Assembly: GCF_900078385.1 (NCBI RefSeq)
Contig: NZ_FLQR01000007.1
Location: forward strand, 62,001-126,000
Length of the DNA: 64,000 nucleotides
Reading direction: 5' to 3'
From: an uncultured Microbacterium sp.
GTDB taxonomy: Bacteria; Actinomycetota; Actinomycetes; Actinomycetales; Microbacteriaceae
Notes under the pieces: model-generated
Seen by the model: the letters and a program-made list of their open reading frames with translations, nothing else
What the model was told of the DNA's origin: nothing
Database searches by the model: none
Program-made: the position numbers and the translations under genes
Shown here: one piece after another, positions 53,424-62,111 of the stretch
Numbering within the stretch: the first letter of the stretch is position 1
Layout of the letters: the number at the start of each line of letters is the position of its first letter

Positions 53424-54857
53424 ATGAAGGGCCCACCCGTGACGGACATGAGCTCGCGCTCCGCGCAGACCCCACCCTCCCCCGCCGATACTCGTGCGCT
53501 CGGCGCGATCGGCGAGGTGTTCCAGGACTCCGCCCCCGACCGTGTCGTCCCGGCGCGGCAGGTGAGGTCCTGGGCGATGTGGGACTGGGCGGCGCAGCCG
53601 TTCAACTCCGTCATCCTCACATTCGTGTTCGTGTCGCTGTACCTCGTCTCGGACGACTTCCTGCCGGCCGACATCGCCGCGCTGGATGCCTCCGACCCGG
53701 TCAAGGAGCGGGCGCTCGCCGACCTCAGCAGCGGCTACGGGCTCGTCTCGTTCCTCGCCGGGATCGTCATCCTCCTCATCGCACCCGTCCTCGGCCAGAC
53801 GGCCGACCGGGCCGGCCGGAAGAAGCGGTGGCTGCTCGTGGCCACCGTGATCCTCGCCCTCGTGCAGTTCAGTCTGTTCTTCGTCTTCGCCGACCCCGCG
53901 TACTTCTGGTTCGGCGCGGTACTCGTCTCCCTCGGCGCCGTCGTGTCGGAGATCGCCGGCGTCAACTACAACGCGCTCCTCGTCAGCGTCTCCACCCCGC
54001 GCACCGTCGGCCGGGTCAGCGGGCTCGGCTGGGGTCTGGGCTACATCGGCGGGATCCTGGCGCTCGGGATCGTCGTGGCGCTGACCTTCGCCGACTGGTT
54101 CGGCATGGACACCTCCAACGGGATGGCGTACCGCGTCATCGCGGTCGGCTGCGCCGTGTGGACGATCGTGTTCGCGATCCCGCTGTTCCGCAACGTGCCC
54201 GAGCCGCCGGCGCGCGAGGGCGCGGAGCCGGTCGGCTTCTTCCGCGCCTACGTGGAGCTCGTCCGCAACATCGTGTCGCTCTTCCGCGACCACCGCCCGA
54301 CGTTCTGGTTCCTCGCCGCGAGCGCGGTGTACCGCGACGGCCTCGCCGGGGTGTTCGCCTTCGGCGGCGTGCTCGCCGCCGTGGCATTCGGCTTCTCGGC
54401 CAACGAGGTGATGATCTTCGGCATCATCGCGAACCTCGTCGCCGGCGTGTCCACGATCATCGCCGGTCGCTTCGACGACCGCTTCGGGGCGCGCGCCGTG
54501 ATCATCACGTCGCTGACCGGCCTCGTCGTGATCGCCGTCGCGGTGTTCCTGCTGCACGACGCCGGGAAGCTCCCGTTCTGGGTCGGCGGCCTCATCCTCT
54601 GCGCCTTCGTCGGCCCCGCGCAGGCCGCGTCGCGCTCGCTCCTGGCTCGCGTGACCCCGCCGGGGATGCAGGGCGAGATCTTCGGCCTGTACGCGACGAC
54701 GGGCCGCGTCGCGAGCTTCATCTCGCCGCTCCTCTGGACGCTCTTCATCGTGTGGTTCGGCGCCACCTACTGGGGCATCCTCGGCATCGCGATCGTGCTG
54801 GCCGTCGGCCTCGTGATGCTGCTGTTCGTGAAGCTGCCGCGCCACGTCCGCCTGTAG
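53424..54857 (+). CDS. MFS transporter of the UMF1/Atg22-like group
   Basis: A 477-aa membrane protein with about twelve helices. The long cytoplasmic start (about 1-50) contains ARQVRSWAMWDWAAQPFNSV, the hallmark of the UMF1/Atg22 family, and GLGWGLGYIGGILALGI lies in helix 5. These proteins are putative exporters of amino acids or small solutes. ATG 53424 is the first start; an in-frame GTG at 53439, with AAGGG about 8 nt upstream, is at least as likely. It is convergent with the ElaA-like gene; a weak stem (CCGAGG 54869-54874, CCTCGG 54884-54889) lies between. Confidence 0.9.
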   Translation: MKGPPVTDMSSRSAQTPPSPADTRALGAIGEVFQDSAPDRVVPARQVRSWAMWDWAAQPFNSVILTFVFVSLYLVSDDFLPADIAALDASDPVKERALADLSSGYGLVSFLAGIVILLIAPVLGQTADRAGRKKRWLLVATVILALVQFSLFFVFADPAYFWFGAVLVSLGAVVSEIAGVNYNALLVSVSTPRTVGRVSGLGWGLGYIGGILALGIVVALTFADWFGMDTSNGMAYRVIAVGCAVWTIVFAIPLFRNVPEPPAREGAEPVGFFRAYVELVRNIVSLFRDHRPTFWFLAASAVYRDGLAGVFAFGGVLAAVAFGFSANEVMIFGIIANLVAGVSTIIAGRFDDRFGARAVIITSLTGLVVIAVAVFLLHDAGKLPFWVGGLILCAFVGPAQAASRSLLARVTPPGMQGEIFGLYATTGRVASFISPLLWTLFIVWFGATYWGILGIAIVLAVGLVMLLFVKLPRHVRL

Positions 54858-54895
54858 GTCCGACAGGGCCGAGGGGTCGGTCGCCTCGGGCGGAG

Positions 54896-55354
54896 TCAGG
54901 GCACGTCCGGGTCGCCTCCCGGCCGGCGCATCGGAATGTGCGGGATCCCGTCCTCCACGAACGCCGGCCCGTCGACCACGAAGCCGAACCGGGCGTACCA
55001 GTCGCCGAGCTGCTCCTGCGCGTCGAGCACGAACGTGCTCCGCTCCCCCGCCTCGGCGATCGCCCGGCGCATGAGCGACGCCGCGAGCCCCTGCCCACGG
55101 GCGGCGGGCGCGGTGGCGACCCGGCCGATCCGCACCGCGTCCGGCTCGCGCAGCACGCGGAGGGTCGCGACGGGGATGCCGTCGAGCTCGGCCCAGTGCA
55201 GCACGGCATCCGGCTCGAGGTCACGGCCGTCCAGCTCGGGGTATGCGGCATCCTGCTCGACGACGAACACCGACACGCGCAGCCAGAGGAGCCGGTACAG
55301 CGTCTCGGACGGGATCTCGCGCACCGGGGAGTGGCGCAGGACGGGGGTGCTCAT
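54896..55354 (-). CDS. GNAT family acetyltransferase (ElaA-like)
   Basis: A 152-aa acetyltransferase. LYRLLWLRVSVFVVEQDAAYPELDGRD at the start is typical of ElaA-type GNATs, and IGRVATAPAARGQGLAASLMRRAI (about 78-101) is the acetyl-CoA-binding motif. YARFGFVVDGPAFVEDGIPHIPM closes the fold. The substrate is unknown. It starts by an ATGA overlap with the end of the BCCT gene, so it is the second gene of that operon. Whether it modifies a solute moved by the transporter is speculative. Confidence 0.9.
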   Translation of the reverse strand: MSTPVLRHSPVREIPSETLYRLLWLRVSVFVVEQDAAYPELDGRDLEPDAVLHWAELDGIPVATLRVLREPDAVRIGRVATAPAARGQGLAASLMRRAIAEAGERSTFVLDAQEQLGDWYARFGFVVDGPAFVEDGIPHIPMRRPGGDPDVP

Positions 55355-57024
55355 CCGCGGGGCCTCCGTCCGAGAGCGCTCCAGGGGAGGCGGATGCCGC
55401 GCTCGTTCTCGGACTCGACCTCGAGCCCGTAGTGCTCGCCGATCAGCTCGACGAGCTGCGTCCGCTGCGCGCGATCGTAGACGCGTCGCTCGCGACGGAA
55501 CGCCAGGACGGTCGACCAGCAGATGAGCAGCATCACGATGCTGAACGGGAGGGCGATGATGATCGCCGCCGTCTGCAGCGCGACGAGTCCTCCGGCGACG
55601 AGCAGCGCGATGGCGAGGAGCGCCGTCACGAAGGTGAAGAGCGCGCGCACCGGCTTGGACGGCTCGGGGTCGCCGCCCGTCGCGAGCATGCCCATCACGA
55701 GCGCGCCGGAGTCGGCCGACGTGACGAAGAAGATGCCGATCAGCACGATGGCGCCGATCGTCAGGACCATCGGTGCCGGGAGATGGTTCAGGAGCGTGAA
55801 CAGGGCGCCTTCGATGTCCACCGTCCCGTCCGGGAGGGTCATCGATCCGGGCTCGGCCACCTCGCGCTGCAGCGCGGATCCGCCGAGCACCGCGAACCAC
55901 AGGATGCCGAGCAGCGTGGGAACGATCAGGACGCCCATGACGAACTGGCGGACGGTGCGGCCACGGCTGACGCGGGCGATGAAGATGCCCACGAACGGCG
56001 CCCAGGAGATCCACCAGCCCCAGTAGAACGACGTCCACGCGGCCTGCCACTCCTGCCCCGCGGCGCCCTGGAAGGCGCTGACCGTGAAGCTGAGCCCGAT
56101 GTAGTTCTGCAGGTACGCGCCGATCGACTGCACCCATTCGCGCAGCAGGTAGGCGGTGTCGCCGGTGAACAGGACGAACAGCAGCAGGGCGGCGGCCAGC
56201 GCGAGGTTGAACGTCGACAGCCACTTCATGCCCTTGGCGACGCCGGAGAGCACCGAGAAGAGCACCGCGAGGGTGATGACGGCGATGATGACGATCTGCT
56301 CGAGGAGACCCGGATCCGACAGGATGCCGGCGGCATCGAGCCCGGCGCTGATCTGCATGACGCCGAGGCCCAGCGAGGTCGCGACACCGAACAGCGTGCC
56401 GACGAGCGCGATGGCATCGATCGCGTTGCCCCAGCCGCCGCGCACGCGGGGTCCCAGGATCGGCTCGAGGGCCCACCGGATCGACAGCGGCCGCCGCCGG
56501 CGGTGGATGGCGTACGCGAGGGCGAGCCCGACGACGACGTAGATCGCCCACGCCTGCACGCCCCAGTGGAGGTAGGTCTGCGTGAGGGCGGACTGCGCGA
56601 GCTGTGCGGAAGTGCCCTCCACGCCGGGGCGCGGGGTGACGTAGTGGCTGAGCGGTTCGCTCACGCCGTAGAACACGAGGCCGATGCCCATGCCGGCCGC
56701 GAACAGCAGCGAGAACCACGCGGGGGTGGAGAACTCCGGCTCGTCCTCGTCGCGGCCGAGCTTGATGTCGCCGAACCGGCTGAAGCCGACAAACAGGGCG
56801 AACGCGACGAAGAACGCGGTGATGAGCACGTAGTACCAGCTGAACGAATCGACGATCGCGCTCTGGATCGCGCCGAAGAACGTCTCCGCCGCCTGCGGCG
56901 CCGCGATGGCGAACGCGCTGAAGGCGACGGCGACGACCGCCGCGGGGCCGAGCACCCACCAGTGCGGCCCGGAACGGGGGGCCGGAGGGGCGGTGGTCGC
57001 GGGGGTCGTCGCGGCGTCGCTCAT
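55351..57024 (-). CDS. BCCT family transporter (betaine/choline/carnitine)
   Basis: A 557-aa secondary transporter with twelve membrane helices. Diagnostic segments: FGDIKLGRDEDEPEFSTPAWFSLLFAAGMGIG near 85-114, and the later FYWGWWISWAPFVGIFIARVSRGRT (about 325-349) with the Trp-rich substrate box. It imports compatible solutes such as glycine betaine with sodium or protons, helping osmotic adaptation. It starts at ATG 57024; TAGCCT ends 6 nt upstream (leaderless). It is followed by the ElaA-like gene. Confidence 0.95.
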   Translation of the reverse strand: MSDAATTPATTAPPAPRSGPHWWVLGPAAVVAVAFSAFAIAAPQAAETFFGAIQSAIVDSFSWYYVLITAFFVAFALFVGFSRFGDIKLGRDEDEPEFSTPAWFSLLFAAGMGIGLVFYGVSEPLSHYVTPRPGVEGTSAQLAQSALTQTYLHWGVQAWAIYVVVGLALAYAIHRRRRPLSIRWALEPILGPRVRGGWGNAIDAIALVGTLFGVATSLGLGVMQISAGLDAAGILSDPGLLEQIVIIAVITLAVLFSVLSGVAKGMKWLSTFNLALAAALLLFVLFTGDTAYLLREWVQSIGAYLQNYIGLSFTVSAFQGAAGQEWQAAWTSFYWGWWISWAPFVGIFIARVSRGRTVRQFVMGVLIVPTLLGILWFAVLGGSALQREVAEPGSMTLPDGTVDIEGALFTLLNHLPAPMVLTIGAIVLIGIFFVTSADSGALVMGMLATGGDPEPSKPVRALFTFVTALLAIALLVAGGLVALQTAAIIIALPFSIVMLLICWSTVLAFRRERRVYDRAQRTQLVELIGEHYGLEVESENERGIRLPWSALGRRPRG

Positions 57025-57064
57025 CCTTCCAGGCTAACCAGCCTCCGGAGCCCTGCCGGCACGA

Positions 57065-57658
57065 TCAGTGATGCGGCCAGGCGGCGGCGAGCTTCGTGAG
57101 GAGCCGTGCCAGCTCGGCGCGCTCGTCGGACGAGAAGCCGTCGAGCGCCTGCGCGAGGTGCTCCCGGCGCTGTCCACGGAACCCACGCGCGAGCCGAGTG
57201 CCCTCGTCGGTGAGCGCGACGCGTGTGCGTCGCGCGTCGTCGGGGTCGGCCTCGCGGCGGACGAGACCGAGATCGACCGCCTGCTGGATGAGCCGCGACG
57301 CACGCGGCTGATCCACCCCGATGGCCTCCCCCACTTCGCTGACCGAGAGCGGGTGGGATGCCGCGGAGAGCGCGTCGAGGAGCCGCATCCGGGCCGGTCC
57401 GCCCAAGCGCGGGCCGCCCGCGAGCCACTCGTGCTGCGCGCCGTGCGGGCCGCCGTGACTCCACGGGCCGCGTCCGCGCGCACCTCCCTGGGCGAACGGG
57501 CCACCGCGGCCGCCCGATGATCCGGGGCCGTCCGGGCCGGTCGGGCCGAAGCCTCCGGGGCCCCCGGGCCCGAAGCCGCCGGGCCCGCGACCCCGCCCCC
57601 GCAGCTGCACGAGGGCGGCCATGATCGCGTCGAGGTCGGCGGGGTCGGATTCGCTCAT
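57065..57658 (-). CDS. MarR family regulator with glycine/proline-rich N-terminal segment
   Basis: A 197-aa protein. Residues 21-85 are low-complexity, Gly-, Pro- and Arg-rich (GRGRGPGGFGPGGPGGFGP). The winged helix follows (about 88-155: MRLLDALSAASHPLSVSEVG, DQPRASRLIQQAVDLGLVRR, DPDDARRTRVALTDEG), then a dimerisation helix. Such a large disordered insert before a MarR domain is unusual. It starts at ATG 57658. It is divergent from another MarR-like gene with a His-rich tail, and the region between has several TGACAT half-sites. Confidence 0.85.
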   Translation of the reverse strand: MSESDPADLDAIMAALVQLRGRGRGPGGFGPGGPGGFGPTGPDGPGSSGGRGGPFAQGGARGRGPWSHGGPHGAQHEWLAGGPRLGGPARMRLLDALSAASHPLSVSEVGEAIGVDQPRASRLIQQAVDLGLVRREADPDDARRTRVALTDEGTRLARGFRGQRREHLAQALDGFSSDERAELARLLTKLAAAWPHH

Positions 57659-57679
57659 CCCTCGAATTTACATGCACCT

Positions 57680-57733
57680 TGACATGCGACGTCACTCCAT
57701 GTCATCCTACATATGCATGCAACATGACATATG
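57680..57733. promoter_or_regulatory. Cluster of TGACAT/CATATG half-sites between two MarR-like genes
   Basis: TGACATG (57680-57686) and CATGTCA (57698-57704) form one inverted repeat. CATATG occurs at 57710-57715 and again at 57728-57733, the latter joined to TGACAT (57726-57731). The A/T-rich cluster lies between the divergent MarR-like genes (115-bp gap) and is a good candidate for operators of either product. Confidence 0.6.
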
Positions 57734-57773
57734 AATCGCGGCGGGTGGACCGCCGCCAGTGAAAGGACCTCCC

Positions 57774-58517
57774 ATGGGCAACGACATGGACAACGACAAC
57801 ATCGGCGAGGGCGCTGCCCTCCCCTCACGCCCGCTCGGCTTCTGGCTGCGCGCGGTGGACCGCCTTCTCGAGCGCGCGTTCGACGCGGCGTTCGCCGACG
57901 AGGGCGTGACGCGCCGCGACTGGCGCATCCTCAACCTGATCGACGGCGACGTCGACGCGCCCGGGCTCGTCGAGCGCCTGCGCGGCAAGAAGCTGCGCCC
58001 GCTCGAGGACCGCGGCTGGGTCACGCGCACCGACGAGGGCTGGACCCTGACCGACGAGGGACGCGCGGCGAAGGAGCGCCTCGGCGCGATCGTCGCCGGG
58101 ATCCGCTCGAAGGTCACGGGTGCCGTCTCGGAGGACGACTACGCGACGACCCTGGCGTCCCTCGAGGCCATCGCACGCGGGCTCGGCTGGGACGGCTCGG
58201 AACGGATGCCGCGGGGCCGCCGGTTCGGACGCGGGGTCGGACGCGGGCTCGGACACGGCCACGGGTTCGGACCCGGGCACGGCTTCGGGCCCCGGCATGG
58301 ATTCGGCGCCGGGCACGGCTTCGGGCCCGAGCACGGCGTCGACGGCTTCGGCCCGCGGCATGGCCACCGCGGCCACGGTGTCGACCCCGGCCACGGCGAG
58401 TGCGGCCACGGACACCGTCACGGCGCCCGCCACGCGGGCCACCGCACGGCCGAGGACGCCTACGAGCGCGGCTTCCAGGCCGGCTTCACGCGCGGCGAAG
58501 GCCGTCGCGACGCCTGA
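57774..58517 (+). CDS. MarR-like winged-helix protein with His/Gly-rich C-terminal tail
   Basis: A 247-aa protein. The winged helix lies at about 20-110 (LGFWLRAVDRLLERAFDAAF, EGVTRRDWRILNLIDGD, LEDRGWVTRTDEGWTLTDEG). From residue 145 it becomes low-complexity: a repeating GHGFGP-type unit, with 15 His and one Cys between residues 161 and 223, and a short helix at the end (ERGFQAGFTRGE). The His-rich part could bind nickel, copper or zinc, or haem. The start at ATG 57774 has AAAGGA 8-13 nt upstream. It is divergent from the Gly-rich MarR gene. Confidence 0.82.
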   Translation: MGNDMDNDNIGEGAALPSRPLGFWLRAVDRLLERAFDAAFADEGVTRRDWRILNLIDGDVDAPGLVERLRGKKLRPLEDRGWVTRTDEGWTLTDEGRAAKERLGAIVAGIRSKVTGAVSEDDYATTLASLEAIARGLGWDGSERMPRGRRFGRGVGRGLGHGHGFGPGHGFGPRHGFGAGHGFGPEHGVDGFGPRHGHRGHGVDPGHGECGHGHRHGARHAGHRTAEDAYERGFQAGFTRGEGRRDA

Positions 58518-58538
58518 GCTCCCGGCATCCATCCGACC

Positions 58539-58568
58539 GACGCCCGTCTCCCTGCGGAGGCGGGCGTC
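58539..58568 (+). terminator. Stem-loop terminator after the His-rich MarR-like gene
   Basis: GACGCCCG (58539-58546) pairs with CGGGCGTC (58561-58568), with an inner TCC/GGA continuation and a CTGC loop. It follows the His-rich gene by about 20 nt. The rest of the 165-bp gap to dcd shows no gene. Confidence 0.75.
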
Positions 58569-58682
58569 TCGTCGTCGACGGCAGCAGGCGGCGCGACCGT
58601 GCGGCGGAGATCATGGCCGGCGCGCGGCATCCATGCGCCACGCCCGACGGATCGCCGGCGGATCCGCCGTTCGGTGGCCGGC

Positions 58683-59288
58683 TCAGCGGCCGGAGGCTCC
58701 CGCATCGGTCGAGCCGACATCGGTGCGGTGGAAGTTCTGGAACGACCGGGATGCCGTCGGCCCGCGCTGTCCCTGATAGCGGTTGCCATAGGGGCCGGAG
58801 CCGTAGGGCGACTCGGTCGCGGACGACAGGCGGAAGAAGCAGAGCTGCCCGATCTTCATGCCCGGCCAGAGCTTGATCGGCAGGGTCGCGACGTTCGAGA
58901 GCTCGAGCGTGACGTGCCCGGAGAATCCGGGGTCGATGAACCCCGCCGTCGAATGGGTCAGGAGTCCCAGGCGGCCGAGCGAGGACTTGCCTTCGAGGCG
59001 CGCCGCGACGTCGTCGGGGAGCGTCACCTGCTCGAAGGTCGAGCCCAGCACGAACTCGCCGGGGTGCAGGATGAACGGCTCGTCGGGGGCGACCTCGATG
59101 AGGTGCGTCAGGTCGGGCTGGTCCTCGGCGGGATCGATGAACGGGTACTTGTGGTTGTCGAAGAGCCGGAAGTACCGGTCCAGGCGCACGTCGACGCTGG
59201 ACGGCTGGACCATCTCGGGATCCCACGGGGCGAGGCCGACACGGCCTCCGTCGATCTCGGCGCGGATGTCTCGATCACTGAGCAGCAC
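58683..59288 (-). CDS. dcd: dCTP deaminase (probably bifunctional dCTP deaminase/dUTPase)
   Basis: A 201-aa trimeric enzyme that converts dCTP to dUTP, and in actinobacteria often directly to d[22 protein letters not shown] at the start, [43 protein letters not shown] (about 99-132; active-site Ser, Arg and Glu) and the end [10 protein letters not shown] are all conserved. Starts at GTG 59288; TACGCT ends 6 nt upstream, giving a leaderless layout. The gene is divergent from tRNA-Gly. Its product feeds thymidylate synthesis. Confidence 0.95.
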   Translation of the reverse strand: MLLSDRDIRAEIDGGRVGLAPWDPEMVQPSSVDVRLDRYFRLFDNHKYPFIDPAEDQPDLTHLIEVAPDEPFILHPGEFVLGSTFEQVTLPDDVAARLEGKSSLGRLGLLTHSTAGFIDPGFSGHVTLELSNVATLPIKLWPGMKIGQLCFFRLSSATESPYGSGPYGNRYQGQRGPTASRSFQNFHRTDVGSTDAGASGR

Positions 59289-59351
59289 GTGCCCAGCGTA
59301 GTGCGGCTGGAGGGTTTGCTAGGCTTGCCGAGCACCGGTCCACCGGCGCAT

Positions 59352-59422
59352 GGGGCTGTAGTTCAATGGCAGAACTTCTGCTTCCCAAGCAGATAGCGCG
59401 GGTTCGATTCCCGTCAGCCCCT
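59352..59422 (+). tRNA. tRNA-Gly (anticodon CCC)
   Basis: A 71-nt cloverleaf. Acceptor stem GGGGCTG pairs with CAGCCCC, discriminator T. The anticodon stem TCTGC/GCAGA encloses TTCCCAA, giving anticodon CCC for glycine GGG. The T arm is CGGGTTCGATTCCCG. The CCA end is not encoded. TAGGCT at 59320-59325 is a plausible -10 box. Confidence 0.95.
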
Positions 59423-59462
59423 CCCCTTGTCTCCGCCGGATCTGCGTCTCCCCGATGTCGTC

Positions 59463-59488
59463 GGTTTATGAGAGTCTTCTCATAAACC
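59463..59488. promoter_or_regulatory. Perfect 26-bp A/T-rich palindrome before a secreted protein gene
   Basis: GGTTTATGAGA (59463-59473) and TCTCATAAACC (59478-59488) are exact mirror arms with a 4-nt centre. It ends 14 nt before the ATG of the 504-aa secreted protein and stands out by its A/T content. It could be an operator or an RNA hairpin next to the ribosome site GGGAGA. Confidence 0.75.
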
Positions 59489-59502
59489 TGACTGGGAGAA
59501 CC

Positions 59503-61017
59503 ATGAAACGAACGACGATGCGCATCGCGGCGCTCGGGATGTCCGTGCTGCTCGCGGGCACCGCAGCGCCGGCGATGGCCGACGAAGGCGACCCGATTCC
59601 GGTGCTCGGAATCAGTGACGCGAGTGGCGTGCTGACGCTGCCGGCGGGGGACGGTGTCCGCGACACAGCCACGTTCACCGTGACGTCCGATGTCGCCGCG
59701 ACGGTCGTCCTCGACGTGATCGGTCTCGACGACACGACCGTCGTCAAGACACTCGACCCGATCGATCTGACGACCGAAGCGCTGTCGGCTCCCCTCACGG
59801 TCGACGTCGCCGGGCTCCCGTCCGGCATCCTGACGCTGCGCGCGACCCCGTGGTCCGGCGACGCGGCGGGCGAACCCGTGTCGTCGCCGCTGCGCGTCGG
59901 ATCGGGCAACCCGACGATGGTCACGCTGGCGCTCAGCCCGAAGACGATCGACACGTGGAGCGGAAGCTCGGTGCGCTCGACCGTCGCGACCGTCGCGGCC
60001 GTCGACGAGACCGACCTCGCGATCCCCTTCACGGGCACCGTCACCGCGGTCGTCGGAACGGTGAAGCACGTCGCCTCGGTGACCTCGCCCCTCGGGGCGG
60101 CGGCGAAGGCCACGATCTCCGCGTCGAAGCTCAAGGCAGGCTCGGGCACGGTCTCTGCGACGGTCACCGGCAACGGCAAGACGGCAACGTCGGACAGCGT
60201 CTCACTCCTCGTCCGCAAGACCGCCGTCGCGTCCGTCAAGATCGCCCGCTCGGAGTCCGTCGTGTACCCGACCAAGGACGGCTACAAGGACAGCTCCAAG
60301 ATCTCGGTGTCATGGAAGTCCACGACCGGAAGCGCCATTCCCGTGACCGGCGTGGTCAAGATCATCAACTCCAAGGGCAAGACCGTCAAGTCGTGGGGAC
60401 TCTCGACGACCAAGCCGTGGTCAGGCACCTGGAACGGCAAGGTCGGCACGACGGCGGTCTACGGCACCTACACCGTCAAGGCCGCGATCAAGGGACCCGA
60501 GGGCTCCACCCTGGCCGCCTCGACGACCATCACCGTCAAGAAGGGCAAGCTCGTCGAGCGGTCGGTGAAGACGACCGTCAAGGCAGACACCGTCCTCACC
60601 GAATACGTCGATCTCGGCGACCTGGACTACAACGTCTGCTACGAGGACTACTTCGCGGCCGGTGACATCTTCTGCAACGGCAACGACTCGATCGACGGTC
60701 TCTCGCTGTTCGCGATGAGCACGCGCAGCGTGCCCACCGCCGTGGTGGACGCCCAGAAGTACGGTGGCGCGAAGGTCCGCATCACCGCGAAGGTCTCGCA
60801 CGTGTACGGCGACGTCGCGTGGGGTTATGCGCGCCAGGGGGCCGAGACGTCCAAGTCGACGCTCGTCGCGGCGACGGGTAACAGCACGCCGGGTTGGCTC
60901 TCGCTGCCGGCGACCACGAAGAAGCTCGAGGTGTTCCTGGGGCTGGGAGAGTACAGCTTCGTGGGGATCGGCACCTTCACGATCGACTACCGGTACAAGG
61001 TCCTCTCGACGACGTAA
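59503..61017 (+). CDS. Secreted Ig-like repeat protein of unknown function
   Basis: A 504-aa secreted protein. Signal peptide MKRTTMRIAALGMSVLLAG, cleavage near AMA27. The mature part consists of beta-sandwich Ig-like segments (about 35-130, 135-230, 235-355) with Thr-, Val- and Lys-rich repeats (ATISASKLKAGSGTVSATVT, KIINSKGKTVKSWGL). A last domain (about 370-504) has two Cys (YNVCYEDYFAAGDIFCNG) that may pair. It lacks a cell-wall anchor motif. ATG 59503 is preceded by GGGAGA. A perfect palindrome lies upstream and a strong terminator follows. Confidence 0.8.
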   Translation: MKRTTMRIAALGMSVLLAGTAAPAMADEGDPIPVLGISDASGVLTLPAGDGVRDTATFTVTSDVAATVVLDVIGLDDTTVVKTLDPIDLTTEALSAPLTVDVAGLPSGILTLRATPWSGDAAGEPVSSPLRVGSGNPTMVTLALSPKTIDTWSGSSVRSTVATVAAVDETDLAIPFTGTVTAVVGTVKHVASVTSPLGAAAKATISASKLKAGSGTVSATVTGNGKTATSDSVSLLVRKTAVASVKIARSESVVYPTKDGYKDSSKISVSWKSTTGSAIPVTGVVKIINSKGKTVKSWGLSTTKPWSGTWNGKVGTTAVYGTYTVKAAIKGPEGSTLAASTTITVKKGKLVERSVKTTVKADTVLTEYVDLGDLDYNVCYEDYFAAGDIFCNGNDSIDGLSLFAMSTRSVPTAVVDAQKYGGAKVRITAKVSHVYGDVAWGYARQGAETSKSTLVAATGNSTPGWLSLPATTKKLEVFLGLGEYSFVGIGTFTIDYRYKVLSTT

Positions 61018-61027
61018 CACGGCACTC

Positions 61028-61068
61028 GAGGAAGCAGCCCGCGCCGATGAGGTGCGGGCTGCTTCCTC
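61028..61068 (+). terminator. Strong terminator after the Ig-like secreted protein
   Basis: GAGGAAGCAGCCCGC (61028-61042) pairs perfectly over 15 bp with GCGGGCTGCTTCCTC (61054-61068) around an 11-nt loop, 10 nt after the stop codon. A short T-containing tract (GTTCCTCC) follows. Confidence 0.88.
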
Positions 61069-61110
61069 GTTCCTCCAATGCGGGCGGCCTCTTGTCGGCT
61101 CCCGAGGTGC

Positions 61111-61338
61111 CTAAGGGCAGACGCGGACGCGGCGCCCCTCGAAGTCGATGACGTCGCCGACCTGCAGCTGACGTCCGCGACGGCGGTCGACCTCGCCGTT
61201 GACGGTCACGTAGCCGTCGATGACGGCCTCCTTCACGTTCCCGCCGGAGTCGAGGAGTCCCGCGAACTTCATGAACTGCCCGAGGCGAATGGTCTCGCTG
61301 CCGATAGAGACATCGTCGATGGGAGTCGGGTTCGTCAT
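61111..61338 (-). CDS. S4 domain RNA-binding protein (YbcJ-like)
   Basis: A 75-aa protein made almost entirely of one S4 RNA-binding domain: IRLGQFMKFAGLLDSGGNVKEAV (helices), GYVTVNGEVDRRRGRQLQVGDVIDF (beta loop with the RNA-binding arginines). Such YbcJ/YaaA-type proteins are linked to ribosome or RNA maintenance. It starts at ATG 61338; TAGCAT ends 6 nt upstream. It is divergent from the lipoprotein gene. Confidence 0.9.
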   Translation of the reverse strand: MTNPTPIDDVSIGSETIRLGQFMKFAGLLDSGGNVKEAVIDGYVTVNGEVDRRRGRQLQVGDVIDFEGRRVRVCP

Positions 61339-61412
61339 CCCCGAATGCTAACCGAATGCGACCCGTCAGCAGCCTGCGCAGGCCCGCGCGACAGACCTGC
61401 AAGAATCACGGC

Positions 61413-62054
61413 ATGACCCCCATGCACCGCCTCGGTGTCGGCGCTCTGAGCGCCGTGACCCTCGCCCTGCTCACCGCCTGCGTGCCCCCGGCGGCCGGCG
61501 ATCCCCCGGAGACGTCCGCGCCGCCGGCAGCGGAGTCGCCGAGCGTCACCCCGACGCCGACGGAGACACCATCCGCGACGCCGTCGCCGACGACGGCCGG
61601 GTTCCCGGAGACCTGCGAGGAGCTGCTCACCATCGAGCAGCTGAACACCGCGACGGAGTTCGAGTGGAGGAGGTCGGACGACGACGTCGTCCCGCCGCTC
61701 CCCGGTCCGCTCGCCAGGGACACGGCCGCAGCGGCCGTGGCGGTCCTGGACTGCAACTGGTGGCCGGTGGTCGCGCAAGACGGCAACATGCCGCTGTCCG
61801 CGTTCCGGCTGGACCCCGCGGCGAAGGAGGCGCTGATCGCAGGGTTGCGGAAGTCGACGCCCGAGTACGTCGAGAGCGTCGTGGGCGGGGAGCCCTCGTT
61901 CAGCGCCCAGGTCTCCAACGAGATGTTCCGGATGCAGGTCCGGTACGCGTTCGTCGGCGATGTCTGGCTCGCCCTCCACGCACCGGTCTTCGCCGATCCG
62001 GCGGACAGGATCATCGCGGATGCCGTGGAGAACGTCCGGCTCCTCGCCGGATGA
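61413..62054 (+). CDS. Lipoprotein of unknown function
   Basis: A 213-aa lipoprotein. The signal (MHRLGVGALSAVTLALLTAC) ends in the lipobox LLTAC, so the Cys would carry the lipid anchor on the outer face of the membrane. A Pro-, Thr- and Ser-rich stalk (about 25-60) leads to a domain of about 150 residues with two Cys (ETCEELLTIEQLN, LDCNWWPV). No family is recognised. ATG 61413 or the second ATG at 61422 are both possible. It is convergent with the phytase-like protein. Confidence 0.8.
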   Translation: MTPMHRLGVGALSAVTLALLTACVPPAAGDPPETSAPPAAESPSVTPTPTETPSATPSPTTAGFPETCEELLTIEQLNTATEFEWRRSDDDVVPPLPGPLARDTAAAAVAVLDCNWWPVVAQDGNMPLSAFRLDPAAKEALIAGLRKSTPEYVESVVGGEPSFSAQVSNEMFRMQVRYAFVGDVWLALHAPVFADPADRIIADAVENVRLLAG

Positions 62055-62111
62055 CGACGCGAGCCGCCGACCCCGAGACGTGCTCGGCGGCCGGCGGCTG
62101 TGCGGGGCGGG

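Noticed and set aside
58200..58460. DNA minisatellite or frameshift in the His-rich region
   Set aside because: The repetition is at protein level (GHGFGP) with variable DNA; the frame stays open to a normal stop followed by a terminator.
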